Origin: an uncultured Oscillospiraceae bacterium
GTDB lineage: Bacteria; Bacillota; Clostridia; Oscillospirales; Oscillospiraceae
Direction: 5' to 3'
Assembly: GCA_947626315.1 (NCBI GenBank)
Contig: CANQRQ010000007.1
Location: forward strand, 44,271 to 108,270
DNA length: 64,000 bases
The notes under the pieces were generated by a model. It was not told the DNA's origin and ran no database searches. It saw only the letters and a list, made by a program, of their open reading frames with translations. Made by a program: the position numbers and the translations under genes. The first letter of the stretch is position 1, and every line of letters begins with the position of its first letter. Of the stretch, positions 31,521 to 42,005 are shown one piece after another.

Positions 31521-31529
31521 GGGACGGCC

Positions 31530-32030
31530 ATGGAGATGAGAAGCTGCTGTTCCCCGCTGGGGGAGATCCTTCTGGCGGCCCGGGGCGGCGCCCTGACAGG
31601 GCTCTGGTTCAGAGGGCAGAAATATGAGCAGGCGGGGCTGGACCGGCCGGGGCCGGAGCCGGAGCGGGAGACGCCGGAGGCGGACCGGCAGGTCCTGGAC
31701 CGGGCCCAGCGCTGGCTGGAGGCCTATTTTGCCGGGGCCAGGCCGGAGGCGGACTTTCCCCTCCGCCCGGCTGGCACGGATTTCCAGCGCCGGGTCTGGG
31801 AGGCGCTGCGGGCCATCCCCTACGGGGAGACCCTGAGCTACCGGGAGCTGGCGGAGCGGGTGGGCTGCGCCTCCGCCCGGGCAGTGGGGGCGGCCGTGGG
31901 CCGCAACCCGATCTCCCTGCTGATCCCCTGCCACCGGGTGCTGGGGGCGGACGGCTCCCTCACCGGCTACGCCGGAGGCCTGGAGCGGAAAAAAGCTCTG
32001 CTGGAGCTGGAAAAGAAAACAGCCGGTTGA
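31530..32030 (+). CDS. ogt: Methylated-DNA--protein-cysteine S-methyltransferase
   Basis: PISLLIPCHRVLGADGSLTGYAGGLERKKALLELE. Confidence 0.95.
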   Translation: MEMRSCCSPLGEILLAARGGALTGLWFRGQKYEQAGLDRPGPEPERETPEADRQVLDRAQRWLEAYFAGARPEADFPLRPAGTDFQRRVWEALRAIPYGETLSYRELAERVGCASARAVGAAVGRNPISLLIPCHRVLGADGSLTGYAGGLERKKALLELEKKTAG

Positions 32031-32227
32031 ACGGCCGAAGGCCGCTCTGCCGGTTTTTTTCTGTCTATTGTCGGGAAAGCGGCTGCAGAGCTGTTCAAAA
32101 GCGTCTATCGCCGTGGAAAAATGCCCGGAAGCCATTGCGATAGGGGCAAAGCTGGTATATAATGCAGAAAGTGACGGGAACCCCCCGGGCCGCCTGCGGC
32201 GCGTCGCGCGGGGAGACGGAGGGAAGC

Positions 32228-33004
32228 ATGCTCAATCAGTTTTCAAGGACAGAACTGCTCCTGGGGCAGGAGGCCATGGAGATTTTGGCCCGCGCCCGGG
32301 TAGCGGTCTTTGGCCTCGGCGGCGTGGGCGGCTACGTATGCGAGGCCCTCTGCCGCAGCGGCGTCGGGGCCTTCGATCTGGTGGATGACGACCGGGTATG
32401 CCTCACGAATCTGAACCGGCAGATCATCGCCACCCATAAGACCCTGGGCCGGCTCAAGACCGAGGTCATGCGGGAACGGATCCTGGAGATCAATCCCCAG
32501 GCGGATGTCCGCGTCCATACCTGCTTTTTCCTGCCCGAAAACGCCGGCGCGTTCCCTTTTGCCGAGTACGATTACGTGGTAGACGCGGTGGACACCGTCT
32601 CCGCCAAGCTGGCGCTGGCGGTCTGCTGCGCCCAGGCGGGGACGCCGGTCATCAGCTGCATGGGGGCCGGGAACAAGCTGGACCCCACGGCCTTCCGGGT
32701 GGCGAACATCCGTGAGACCCGGATGGACCCCCTGGCCAGGGTCATGCGCCGGGAGCTGAAAAAGCGCGGCGTTGAAAAGCTGAAGGTGGTCTACTCCACA
32801 GAGCCGCCTCTCACCCCCCTGGCGGAGGCGGACAGCGGCTGCGGAGACTGCACATTCTGCCCGCCGGAGGCCGAACGCCGCCGCACGGACCGCCGGGCCG
32901 TTCCGGGCAGCACGGCCTTTGTGCCCTCCGTGGCGGGGCTCATTCTGGCGGGCGAGGTGGTTAAGGACCTGACAGCAGCGGCAAGGAGGGCCGGGGAGTC
33001 ATGA
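32228..33004 (+). CDS. tcdA: tRNA threonylcarbamoyladenosine dehydratase (ThiF/HesA-like)
   Basis: VFGLGGVGGYVCEALCRSGVGAFDLVDDDRVCLTNLNRQ. Confidence 0.9.
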   Translation: MLNQFSRTELLLGQEAMEILARARVAVFGLGGVGGYVCEALCRSGVGAFDLVDDDRVCLTNLNRQIIATHKTLGRLKTEVMRERILEINPQADVRVHTCFFLPENAGAFPFAEYDYVVDAVDTVSAKLALAVCCAQAGTPVISCMGAGNKLDPTAFRVANIRETRMDPLARVMRRELKKRGVEKLKVVYSTEPPLTPLAEADSGCGDCTFCPPEAERRRTDRRAVPGSTAFVPSVAGLILAGEVVKDLTAAARRAGES

Positions 33005-34170
33005 GCTTGGAGAGAACTTTTGAGGAACTGGAGCGGGACCCGCGGGAAAAGCGGGTGATCGATATCCGGAGCCGGGACCGTTTTGAGCGGGGCTCCTGGC
33101 CCGGGGCGGAGAACCTCCCCCTGGCGGAGTTTGACCGGACGGCTGTCGCCGCCGGGCCCCGGCAGCCGCTCTACCTCCTGTGCCAGGTTGGCCGGCAGTC
33201 CCAGGACCTGGCGGAGGAACTGGAGGCCCTGGGCTGCGAGGCGTACAGCCTCAGGGGCGGGTACATCAGCTTTCTGCGCCGGAAGCTGGAGGCCCTGTCC
33301 GCAGACGCGGAGCAGGCGGCGGCGCGGCGGCAGAAGGCCGAGCAGAGCATCCTCAAGAAGTTCCGAAAGCAGCTCTGGAGCCCCTTTACCCGGGCCCTGC
33401 GGGACTACCGGCTCATTGAGGACGGGGACAAGATCGCCGTCTGCATCTCCGGCGGGAAGGACTCCATGCTGATGGCCAAGCTGTTTCAGGAGCTCCTGCG
33501 CCACGGGAAGCAGAATTTTGAGGCCGTCTTCCTGGTCATGAATCCGGGCTACAACGAGCTGAACTACCGGGCCGTCACGGAGAACGCCCGACTTCTGGGC
33601 GTCCCCATTCAGACCTTCCGGACGGAGATTTTCGACATTGTGGCGGAGCAGACCAATTCTCCCTGCTACCTCTGCGCCCGGATGCGCCGGGGCTATCTCT
33701 ACAGCAAGGCCAAGGAACTGGGCTGCAACAAGATCGCCTTGGGCCACCACTATGACGACGTGATCGAGACCATCCTTATGGGCATGCTCTACGGCGGCCA
33801 GGTGCAGACCATGATGCCCAAGCTCCACAGCACGAACTTCGAAGGGATGGAGCTGATCCGCCCCCTGTACCTGGTCCGGGAGGCGGACATCATCCGCTGG
33901 CGGGACTACAACGACCTGCACTTCATCCAGTGCGCCTGCCGCCTGACGGAGAGCTGCGCCTCCTGCGGCGGGACCGAGCAGGGCTCCAAGCGGGCCGCGG
34001 TCAAGGAGCTGATCCGGCGCGTCGCCGCCCAGGACCCCCAGATCGAGAAAAACATCTTCCGCAGCGTGGAGAACGTGAATTTAAACACTGTCATCGCCTA
34101 CAAGAAGGACGGCGTGAAGCACCATTTCCTGGACAGCTATGACCGCCCGGGCCCGGCGGAGCCGGATTAA
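33001..34170 (+). CDS. Rhodanese domain fused to TtcA-like PP-loop tRNA thiolation protein
   Basis: CQVGRQS rhodanese loop; CISGGKDSMLM PP-loop; PCYLCARMRRG and CASCGG cysteines. Confidence 0.88.
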   Translation: MSLERTFEELERDPREKRVIDIRSRDRFERGSWPGAENLPLAEFDRTAVAAGPRQPLYLLCQVGRQSQDLAEELEALGCEAYSLRGGYISFLRRKLEALSADAEQAAARRQKAEQSILKKFRKQLWSPFTRALRDYRLIEDGDKIAVCISGGKDSMLMAKLFQELLRHGKQNFEAVFLVMNPGYNELNYRAVTENARLLGVPIQTFRTEIFDIVAEQTNSPCYLCARMRRGYLYSKAKELGCNKIALGHHYDDVIETILMGMLYGGQVQTMMPKLHSTNFEGMELIRPLYLVREADIIRWRDYNDLHFIQCACRLTESCASCGGTEQGSKRAAVKELIRRVAAQDPQIEKNIFRSVENVNLNTVIAYKKDGVKHHFLDSYDRPGPAEPD

Positions 34171-34183
34171 AGGAGGACTCGCT

Positions 34184-34597
34184 ATGTGGTTTGTCTTTGC
34201 GCTTCTGTCCGCGGTTTTCGCGGCGCTCACGTCCATCCTGGCCAAGGTCGGCATCGAGGGGGTCAACTCCAACCTGGCCACGGCCGTGCGCACCCTGGTG
34301 GTGGTCTTTATGGCCTGGGGTATGGTCTTTCTCACCGGCGGTCAGGGCGGCCTCTCGGAGATCAGCCGGCGCAGCTGGCTGTTTCTGACCCTCTCCGGCC
34401 TCGCCACCGGGGCCTCCTGGCTCTGCTATTACCGGGCCCTCCAACTGGGGGAGGTCTCCAAGGTGGTCCCCATTGACAAGCTGAGCGTGGTGTTCACCCT
34501 GGTGCTGGCCTTTTTCCTCCTCCATGAGAAATTTACGGCCAAATCCGCCCTGGGCTGCCTGCTGATCGGGGCCGGCACGCTGCTGATGGTTTTATAA
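34184..34597 (+). CDS. Half-size EamA/DMT family transporter
   Basis: Single EamA unit, 137 aa. Confidence 0.85.
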   Translation: MWFVFALLSAVFAALTSILAKVGIEGVNSNLATAVRTLVVVFMAWGMVFLTGGQGGLSEISRRSWLFLTLSGLATGASWLCYYRALQLGEVSKVVPIDKLSVVFTLVLAFFLLHEKFTAKSALGCLLIGAGTLLMVL

Positions 34598-34614
34598 GAG
34601 ACGATGAACAAAAT

Positions 34615-34645
34615 ACCCGCCGGGGCTTTTGCGGCACCGGCGGGT
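34615..34645 (+). terminator. Terminator after EamA gene
   Basis: acccgccgg...ccggcgggt. Confidence 0.6.
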
Positions 34646-34715
34646 TTGCTGTAGACTGATTGAATTTTCCTTCTGTCCGCGCAGCCGGGCAAGCGCCTGG
34701 CATGCCGCCGGGATG

Positions 34716-35186
34716 TCATAAGCTTTTGCCTTTCCCGTTCCGGCCGGAGCAGGCCGCTTTCAGCGTTGAGAGCACTTTTTTCTGTGCGGGAGGTTGGCCC
34801 CTCTGTCCATAAAGGCCTTTATACTCCTCCAGAAGCTCCTGCGCGTCTTCCCGATTCAGCAGCCCGATCAGCTCTGCCGTCAGCGCATGAACGGCCAGGA
34901 GCATCCAATAGACAGCCCGGGGCTCCCGGTGCTGCTGGGGTGCACGATAGATAAACTCCAGCAGCTCCCGGGCCTGGCCGGAGTCCGGAGCCTGTCGGGC
35001 AAGGTCTTTCAGCAACGCCTCCAGATCCCGGGCAAATTGGCCGTGGCAGGGGGCGTCTCCCAGCTTGGGACCGAAGCCCATATATCCGTCAAAAGGCCGG
35101 CGCGACTGTTCCGCCTGGCGGACCTGCTCCAGATAGGCCTCATACAGCCGCCGGATTTCCTCCAGACCCTTCGAACCTTCCGTCAT
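34716..35186 (-). CDS. Hypothetical protein, helical
   Basis: Coding-like composition, SD aaaggagg upstream, follows the mgl operon. Confidence 0.65.
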   Translation of the reverse strand: MTEGSKGLEEIRRLYEAYLEQVRQAEQSRRPFDGYMGFGPKLGDAPCHGQFARDLEALLKDLARQAPDSGQARELLEFIYRAPQQHREPRAVYWMLLAVHALTAELIGLLNREDAQELLEEYKGLYGQRGQPPAQKKVLSTLKAACSGRNGKGKSL

Positions 35187-35204
35187 AAATCCTCCTTTAA
35201 AAGA

Positions 35205-35234
35205 CCTTCAGCGAGGCCTGGGCCCCGCTGAAGG
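35205..35234 (-). terminator. Terminator/attenuator after mglC
   Basis: ccttcagcg...cgctgaagg, then T-rich tcttttaaa on minus strand. Confidence 0.65.
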
Positions 35235-35252
35235 AAAGCGATGTACAGAAAT

Positions 35253-36335
35253 TTACTTGCGGACCAGATATTTGCGCATATCCAGCGAGCAGGCAGCCAG
35301 GATAATGGCTCCCTTGATGATGAACTGGAGGTTGGGGTTGATGCCCAGCATGTTCAAGGCCACGAAGATAATCCGCAGCACAAACACGCCCAGAACAATA
35401 CCGCCGATGTTGCCGGTGCCGCCAACAAAGGAGACGCCGCCGATGACGCAGGCCGCAATGGCGTCGCACTCGTTGTTCAGGCCGGTGGCGGCGGTGATGG
35501 AGCCAAGGCGGGCCGCCTCCACATAACCGGCAAAGCCGTAGAGAGCGCCGGCCAGCGTATGTACCAGCACAGTCGTCATGAATACATTCACGCCGGAGAC
35601 CTTGGCCGCCTCAGCGTTGGAGCCCACGGCGAACATGTTTTTACCGAAGGTGGTCTTGTTCCAGACAAACCACATGATAAACACCAGGATAAAGGCGTAA
35701 ATCACGTACCAGGGGATGGAAACGTTCCAGGCCTCGATACGGAAGGCAGGACCGGAGACCACATTTTTGAACTCCTGAGCCACGTTGCTGATGGGGCCGC
35801 CGCCGTTGCCGTTGATCTGGAAGAACATCAGGATAACGCCGTAGGTGATCAACTGGGTGGCCAGGGTGACGATGAAGGGGTGCAGGCTGAACTTAGCCAC
35901 AAAGAAGCCGTTGACCAGGCCGATGACAGCGCCCACCAGCATGACGATCAGCAGCACCGCGATGATCCAGGCGCCGGAGGTGCTGGGCAGATGCTCAAAC
36001 AGCAGCTTGGTAGCCAGCCGGTTCTGGAGCAGGCCCGCGGTGATGGCCGCCGTCAGGCCGAACACACGGCCGCCGGAAAGGTCGGTACCGGTCAGGACGA
36101 TGCACCCGCCGATACCCAGAGCCATAGGCAGCGAGGCCGCGGCCAGGGTGATGATGTTGGCGATGGCGCTGGGGCTCATAAAGTTCTTGTTCACAATGGC
36201 CGTGAAGATGATGAATGCGGCCATCAGGATATACAGGGCGTTGTTCAGCAGCCCGTCGGTCCAATAGCGGCGGCGGTCAAGCGCGTCCAGCGCCCGATAT
36301 TCCTCCTGCTTTCTCTTAAAATACCCGTTTTTCAT
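35253..36335 (-). CDS. mglC: Galactose/methylgalactoside ABC transporter permease
   Basis: Follows mglA/mglB; GTDLSGGRVFGLTAAI; MglC/RbsC-type permease. Confidence 0.9.
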   Translation of the reverse strand: MKNGYFKRKQEEYRALDALDRRRYWTDGLLNNALYILMAAFIIFTAIVNKNFMSPSAIANIITLAAASLPMALGIGGCIVLTGTDLSGGRVFGLTAAITAGLLQNRLATKLLFEHLPSTSGAWIIAVLLIVMLVGAVIGLVNGFFVAKFSLHPFIVTLATQLITYGVILMFFQINGNGGGPISNVAQEFKNVVSGPAFRIEAWNVSIPWYVIYAFILVFIMWFVWNKTTFGKNMFAVGSNAEAAKVSGVNVFMTTVLVHTLAGALYGFAGYVEAARLGSITAATGLNNECDAIAACVIGGVSFVGGTGNIGGIVLGVFVLRIIFVALNMLGINPNLQFIIKGAIILAACSLDMRKYLVRK

Positions 36336-36353
36336 ATCGTGATCCCATCCTCC

Positions 36354-37853
36354 TCAAACATATTTTGCCGCCAGGGTCATGATCTCTTCCTGGGTAGTAG
36401 TCCTGGCATCCACTTCACCGGCCAGGCGGCCGCCGGACATGACCAGGATTCGGTCGCAGATGCCCAGAAGCTCCGGCATCTCCGATGAGACCACCAGCAC
36501 TGTCTTGCCCTGGTTGGCCAGGTCCAGGATCAGCTGATAGATCTCATATTTGGCGCCCACATCGATGCCGCGGGTGGGCTCATCCAGCAGCAGCACATCC
36601 GGCTCGGTCAGCAGCCAGCGGCCGATGATGACCTTCTGCTGGTTGCCGCCGGATAGGCTGCGGATCTTCGTCTCCTGGGAGGGCGTTTTGGTGCGCATGG
36701 AGTCGATAGACCACTGGGTATCCTTCTTCATGGAGGCGCTGTCCAGCCACAGGCCGAAGCGCAGATGCTTTTTCAGGCTGGAAATAACCGTGTTTTCCCG
36801 GATGTTCAGAATGGAGAAAATGCCGGTGGCCCGGCGTTCCTCCGTCAGCAGGGCAAAGCCGTTTTTGATGGACTCCCGGGCGTTGCGGTTTCTGCACGGC
36901 TTTCCGTCCAGGGTGATGGTGCCGGTCTTGCGGGTGGCCACGCCGAAGATATTCTCCAGCGTCTCCGTGCGGCCGCTGCCGTCCAGTCCGGCCAGGCCCA
37001 GGACCTCGCCCCGGCGGGCCTCAAAGGACACGTCCTTCAGCAGGGAATACTGAGCGGTGAGATTTTCCACCTTCAGGTACACATCTCCCGGCTTATTGGT
37101 CTTGGGCGGGAACTGATTGGTCAGCTCACGGCCCACCATGAGGCGGATAATGTCGTTCATCTCCAGTTCAGCGGCAGGCTTGGTGGCCACATGGGTGCCG
37201 TCGCGCATGACGGTGATATAATCCGAAATGCGCTTGATCTCCGCCATCTTATGGGAGATGTATATGATGCCTATACCCCGGTCCCGGAGCATATTGATGA
37301 TCTTAAACAGGTGCTCCACCTCTTCCTCCGTCAGAGAGGAGGTGGGCTCGTCGAATACGATGACCTTGGAGTTGTAGGACACAGCCTTGGCAATCTCCAC
37401 CATCTGCCGCTGGGAGACCGGCATCGTGCTCATGACCCGTTTGGGGTCCACATTGAGCCCCAGTTCCTCGAAAACGGCCATGGTGTCCTGATACATTTTT
37501 TTCTCGTCCACCATGACGCCGCCCTTCAAAGGATAGCGTCCCAGCCAGATATTGTCCATTACGGTGCGCTTCAGAGCCTGGTTCAGCTCCTGGTGCACCA
37601 TCGCGACGCCGTTGTCCAGGGCTTCGCGGCTGTTTTTGAAATTGATCTCTTTTCCTTCCAGCAGGATCGTCCCGCTGTCTTTGCTGTAAATGCCGAAAAG
37701 GCATTTCATCAGGGTAGATTTACCGGCGCCGTTTTCACCCATCAGGGCGTGAACAGTGCCCTTCCGCAGCTCCAGAGAGACACGGTCCAGGGCTTTGACG
37801 CCGGGAAAGGTCTTTGTGATATCCTTCATCTGAAGGAGGATCTCGTGCTCCAT
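36354..37853 (-). CDS. mglA: Sugar ABC transporter ATP-binding protein with two ATPase domains
   Basis: [16 protein letters not shown] Walker A; second half [16 protein letters not shown]. Confidence 0.92.
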   Translation of the reverse strand: MEHEILLQMKDITKTFPGVKALDRVSLELRKGTVHALMGENGAGKSTLMKCLFGIYSKDSGTILLEGKEINFKNSREALDNGVAMVHQELNQALKRTVMDNIWLGRYPLKGGVMVDEKKMYQDTMAVFEELGLNVDPKRVMSTMPVSQRQMVEIAKAVSYNSKVIVFDEPTSSLTEEEVEHLFKIINMLRDRGIGIIYISHKMAEIKRISDYITVMRDGTHVATKPAAELEMNDIIRLMVGRELTNQFPPKTNKPGDVYLKVENLTAQYSLLKDVSFEARRGEVLGLAGLDGSGRTETLENIFGVATRKTGTITLDGKPCRNRNARESIKNGFALLTEERRATGIFSILNIRENTVISSLKKHLRFGLWLDSASMKKDTQWSIDSMRTKTPSQETKIRSLSGGNQQKVIIGRWLLTEPDVLLLDEPTRGIDVGAKYEIYQLILDLANQGKTVLVVSSEMPELLGICDRILVMSGGRLAGEVDARTTTQEEIMTLAAKYV

Positions 37854-37896
37854 ACTCTGTTCCCTCCCATTCTGCCGGTTTAGATGATTGAGGATA

Positions 37897-37925
37897 GGGC
37901 AGCCGTGAAAGCCACGGCTGCCCTT
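37897..37925 (-). terminator. Hairpin between mglB and mglA
   Basis: agggcagccgtg / cacggctgccct; may act as differential-expression stem. Confidence 0.6.
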
Positions 37926-37948
37926 TGGGATTTCTGCCTTAATTCAGA

Positions 37949-39139
37949 TCAGGCGCCGGTGAAGGGGGCGTAAGCCACAAACAGCTTGTTGGTAAAGCCC
38001 TCAGCCACAGTGTACATATCGGCGGTGTCGGCTACGGCGGAAACCGCGTCAGCCACGGCAGAGCCGCCGGCGACAGCCTGTACAACGCCGGTGATGGCGG
38101 TGGCCATGCCCTCGGCATCCTGCTTGACGGTACCGGTCATCTGATCGGCGGCAATGGCGTCCTGCGCGACCTGGGTAGCGTCCACACCGAAGACGGGGAT
38201 CTTGGTGCTGGAGCCGTCGCCCATGTTGTAGCCGGCGCCCTGCAGAGCGGAGATGGCGCCCAGAGCCATATCGTCGTTGTTGGCGATGACCAGCTCGATC
38301 ATGTTGCCGTTGCCCTCGTTGTACTCAGCCAGGTTGGTGCTCATGAACTCATTGGCGGCGGCGGAAGACCAGGCGCCGTTGGGATCCAGCTGGTACTTGT
38401 CGGTGTTGCTGGCGTTGAAGTAGACCAGCTCAGGCTTGCCGGCCTCGGTCAGGACGGCATTGGCGTCCTCCACGCCGTACTGGGTGCGGTAGATAGCCTC
38501 CACGTTGGAAGCGTCGCCCATGAACATGGCATAGGAGATGGAGCCGTCGCCGTTCAGGTCAACGGCGTCATAGTTGGCCACCAGGAAATCGCCGATCATC
38601 TTGCCCTGCATGTGGCCGGCCTCGGGGGCGTCGGTGCCGATGAAGGCGATGTTGTCGTGGGCGTCCAGAACGGTGTGCTCTTCCCCGTCGCCCTCAACGG
38701 CGCGGTTGAAGAAAATCACGGGGATGTTGCCGGCAGCGGCGATGATCTGCTCGGCAGCGTCGGCAGAGCCGGAGGTGACCAGGTTGACCACCAGCACGTT
38801 GAAGCCGTTGGTGACAGCGGTCTGTACCTGCTCCAGCTGGGTAGCCTGGGTGTTGTTGCCGTCAAAATCCTGGTACTCGATGCCGGCAGCCTCCAGGTCG
38901 GCGTTCAGAGCGGAACGCACGGTGGACATGAAAGCGTCGCTGAAGGCGTACCAAAACACGCCAACCTTAATGTCGCTGGCGGCAGGAGCTTCCGCAGCGG
39001 GAGCTTCTTCCGCGGGGGCATCCGCAGCAGGGGCATCCGCCGCGGGGGCCTCAGCGGCCGGGGCGCTGCTGCCGCCGCCGCAGGCGGCCAGTGCAAACAC
39101 CATGGTCAGAGCCAGAAGAAGCGCAAGGATCTTTTTCAT
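37949..39139 (-). CDS. mglB: Galactose/glucose ABC transporter substrate-binding lipoprotein
   Basis: LAACGGGSS lipobox, Pro/Ala/Glu-rich linker, periplasmic sugar-binding fold. Confidence 0.9.
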   Translation of the reverse strand: MKKILALLLALTMVFALAACGGGSSAPAAEAPAADAPAADAPAEEAPAAEAPAASDIKVGVFWYAFSDAFMSTVRSALNADLEAAGIEYQDFDGNNTQATQLEQVQTAVTNGFNVLVVNLVTSGSADAAEQIIAAAGNIPVIFFNRAVEGDGEEHTVLDAHDNIAFIGTDAPEAGHMQGKMIGDFLVANYDAVDLNGDGSISYAMFMGDASNVEAIYRTQYGVEDANAVLTEAGKPELVYFNASNTDKYQLDPNGAWSSAAANEFMSTNLAEYNEGNGNMIELVIANNDDMALGAISALQGAGYNMGDGSSTKIPVFGVDATQVAQDAIAADQMTGTVKQDAEGMATAITGVVQAVAGGSAVADAVSAVADTADMYTVAEGFTNKLFVAYAPFTGA

Positions 39140-39278
39140 TGTTTTTCCTCCATTACAGTTTTTTGTAAGGTCAGGTTATGACCTCCTGCATGATATCTTA
39201 CCAAAGCCGTAAAGAAAAAACAATGGAAAAGATTACGGGAAAATGTTAAATTTCTTAACACATCTACACAGTCCATCC

Positions 39279-39329
39279 AAAAACACGGCCTGCATTTTGT
39301 GAAACATTTACAAAAACAGGCCGCGTTTT
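39279..39329 (-). terminator. Terminator of sensor operon
   Basis: aaaacacggcctg...caggccgcgtttt. Confidence 0.55.
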
Positions 39330-39331
39330 CG

Positions 39332-40294
39332 TCACAGGAAGGGGAACAGGGAGCGCTGGCTCTCCAGGGTGAACATATTCTCTTTGGTGATGACCGCCGT
39401 GGAGGTGTCCACCAGCTTATTCGGGTCAAAGCTCTCCCCCTGGGTCAGCTTCCAGGCGTATTCCACCCCCAGATAGCCCATGGCGTAGGGGTTCTGCACC
39501 ACCAGGGCCGTCACCGCCCCGGTCTGCATCAGGTCGATGCACTTCACATTGGTGTCAAAACCCACCATGCGCACCTGCCCTTCCAGGCCCAGCTCGTCCA
39601 CCGCCATGGCCGCCCCTACGGCCAGGGGCTCGTTCAGGCCCAGGATCACGTTGATCTCCGGGTGCTCCGCCAGCAGCTGCTCCGCCCCCTCCCGGGCGGC
39701 CTGGGGCGTGGTCAGGACGTTGATGGTGTAGACCTCCTGCACCCGCCCGTCAGCGCTGAGGGCCTCCCGCAGTCCGGTCTCCCGCTCCTGGCCGTTGCGG
39801 CTGTTCAAGTCGTAGTTTACGATCCCCACGGTGATGGACTCGCTGTCCGTATCCAGCACCGCGGAGGCCGCCATGTGCCCGGCCTCGATGTTGTCCGTCC
39901 CGATCCGGACGCTGACGCTGTCGGAGGCCACGTCGCTGTCAATGATGACCACCTTCAGCCCGCTTTTGGCCGCCTGCTCCACGGCGGCGGCGTTGCCCTC
40001 ATAGCTGATGGCGGAGAAGACCAGGGCGCTGGCCCCCGCCTGCACCGCCTGGGCGATATAGTCGTTCTGGCTCTGGTAGTCCTCCTCCGTCTCCGGGCCC
40101 AGGACGGTGAGCTCCACGTTGTACTCCGCCGCCGCGGCGTTGGCCCCGGCGAAGGCCGCCTGCCAGAACTGGGTATCCGTGGATTTGGCCACGAAATAGA
40201 CCTTCCGGGGGCTCTCCCCCGCGCTCCGCCCGGCGCAGCCGGCCAGCAGCGCGGCGGTCAGGAGCAGAAGAAACAGACGTTTAACGGTTTTCAT
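39332..40294 (-). CDS. Sugar-binding (LacI-type periplasmic) lipoprotein, probable sensor partner
   Basis: LLAGCAGRSAGE lipobox; KVYFVAKSTDTQFWQAAFAGANAAAAEYN; operonic with kinase. Confidence 0.88.
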   Translation of the reverse strand: MKTVKRLFLLLLTAALLAGCAGRSAGESPRKVYFVAKSTDTQFWQAAFAGANAAAAEYNVELTVLGPETEEDYQSQNDYIAQAVQAGASALVFSAISYEGNAAAVEQAAKSGLKVVIIDSDVASDSVSVRIGTDNIEAGHMAASAVLDTDSESITVGIVNYDLNSRNGQERETGLREALSADGRVQEVYTINVLTTPQAAREGAEQLLAEHPEINVILGLNEPLAVGAAMAVDELGLEGQVRMVGFDTNVKCIDLMQTGAVTALVVQNPYAMGYLGVEYAWKLTQGESFDPNKLVDTSTAVITKENMFTLESQRSLFPFL

Positions 40295-42005
40295 ATTCCG
40301 CCTCCTGCCGCACCTTGGGCATCCGCACCGTCACCTGGGTCCCCTCGTCGGGGCGGCTGTGGATGGTGATGCCGTAGGGGCTGCCAAAGTAGATCTTCAG
40401 CCGGTCGTTGACATTCTTGATGCCGATGCCGGCGCGGTCGCTCCGGTCCTTGCTCATAATGGCCTGGATCTGCTTCTCGTCCATGCCGCTGCCGTTATCC
40501 TCCACGATGAAGAGCACGTCCTCCCCTTCCGTCCGGACCCGGACGCGGATCTCCCCCTCGTCCACCAGGCCGTTGATGCCGTGGTAGATTGCGTTTTCAA
40601 TGATGGGCTGGAGGGTGATCTTGTTGCAGAGATAATCCAGGCAGTCCTCCTGCACGTCAAAGGAGTAGGTGAACTGGTTTTTATAGCGGTAGGACTGGAT
40701 CTGCAGGTAGCTCTCCGCGTGCTGGAGCTCGCTGCGGATGCTGATCAGCTCGTGGCCCCGGCTGATGCTGATGCGGAAGAGCCGGGCCAGGGCGTTGACC
40801 ATGCGCACGGCCTCGGCGTTTTTCCCCTGCTCGCACATCCAGGAGATGGAGTCCAGGGTGTTGTAGAGAAAATGGGGGTTGATCTGGGCCTGGAGGGCCT
40901 TCAGCTCCGTCTTGCGCAGGTTGATCTCCTCGCTGCGGGCGTTCTCCACCAGCTGCCGGATCCGCTGGACCATGTGCCCGAAGGACTCTGACAGCATCCG
41001 CGCCTCCCGGGCTACTCCCCGGACCGGGGTATAGCTGAAGTTGTCCGCGTCCCGCTCGAAGCGCTCCATGGCCTCCGCCAGGCTGTGGATAGGCCGGGAC
41101 AGGGTCTGAGACAGGACCGCGCCGATGATGAAGGAGGCCGCCAGGATCAGCAGCACCGACGGGATCAGTAGCCGCACGGCCTCGTTGACGCTGTCGGAGA
41201 TCAGCTCGTCCACATAGCTCACGCCCACCATCCGCCAGGTTCCGTTTTTCAGGGACTGGACCGTATAGATGACGCTGCCCGTCACATGGCTGCCGTCGGC
41301 AAGCTGGGCGATATAGCCGCTGTCCTCGCTTTTCAGTTCATAGTTCAGCAGCTGCTGCTGGGGGTGGTAGACGATGTCCCCCCGCCCGTCCATCAAAAAG
41401 CAGTAGCCCCGCTGGCCGATGCCGATGCCGTTGATGTAGGAGGAGATGTTGGAGCAGCTGATGTCCAGGGCCACCCAGGCCTCCGCCCCCTCGGGCTCCA
41501 GCGGGGCGATCATGGTCACCACCCAGGGATAGTAGCCCTCGAAGAGGGAGACCACGTGGGGCGCGGACACATAGCCGTTCCGGTACTCCTCCATCCGCCC
41601 CGCGTCAAAGGACAGGTTGACGGTGACCCCGGTCCGGACGCTGCCGCTCAGACTGTAGCAGTTGATCAGGCGGCCCTCCCCGTCGTAGGTGCTGGCCGCC
41701 ACCACGTCGGGGCGGATGGCCAGAAAGGTATCGAAAAACTCCTCCCGGCCGTCCCCGTTCTCCTCCAGGGACTGCTCCAGCAGCTCCATGAGCTTGTTGA
41801 TATCGTCCAGGTATTCCTCCACGGTGCCCGCGGCCTGGGAGATGGTGCGGCGGGCGTTGGTCTGGGCGCTGCGGAACAGGGACTCCCGGTAGGTCCGCAG
41901 GAAGACCAGCATGGTGCACAGCAGCACGGCCGCCACGGCGCCCAGGATGGCCAGCATCAGCACTGCGTTCATGGACAGGCCCTTGCTCTTACGGCGTCTC
42001 TCCAC
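40281..42005 (-). CDS. Sensor histidine kinase, YesM/LytS-type (His_kinase, HATPase)
   Basis: Cache-like sensor, HAMP, LKALQAQINPHFLYNTLDSI. Confidence 0.92.
   Translation of the reverse strand: MERRRKSKGLSMNAVLMLAILGAVAAVLLCTMLVFLRTYRESLFRSAQTNARRTISQAAGTVEEYLDDINKLMELLEQSLEENGDGREEFFDTFLAIRPDVVAASTYDGEGRLINCYSLSGSVRTGVTVNLSFDAGRMEEYRNGYVSAPHVVSLFEGYYPWVVTMIAPLEPEGAEAWVALDISCSNISSYINGIGIGQRGYCFLMDGRGDIVYHPQQQLLNYELKSEDSGYIAQLADGSHVTGSVIYTVQSLKNGTWRMVGVSYVDELISDSVNEAVRLLIPSVLLILAASFIIGAVLSQTLSRPIHSLAEAMERFERDADNFSYTPVRGVAREARMLSESFGHMVQRIRQLVENARSEEINLRKTELKALQAQINPHFLYNTLDSISWMCEQGKNAEAVRMVNALARLFRISISRGHELISIRSELQHAESYLQIQSYRYKNQFTYSFDVQEDCLDYLCNKITLQPIIENAIYHGINGLVDEGEIRVRVRTEGEDVLFIVEDNGSGMDEKQIQAIMSKDRSDRAGIGIKNVNDRLKIYFGSPYGITIHSRPDEGTQVTVRMPKVRQEAEYENR

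Noticed and set aside
29868-32135. 755-aa minus ORF opposite deacetylase and ogt
   Set aside because: Antisense artefact; plus-strand genes have clear NodB and Ogt motifs
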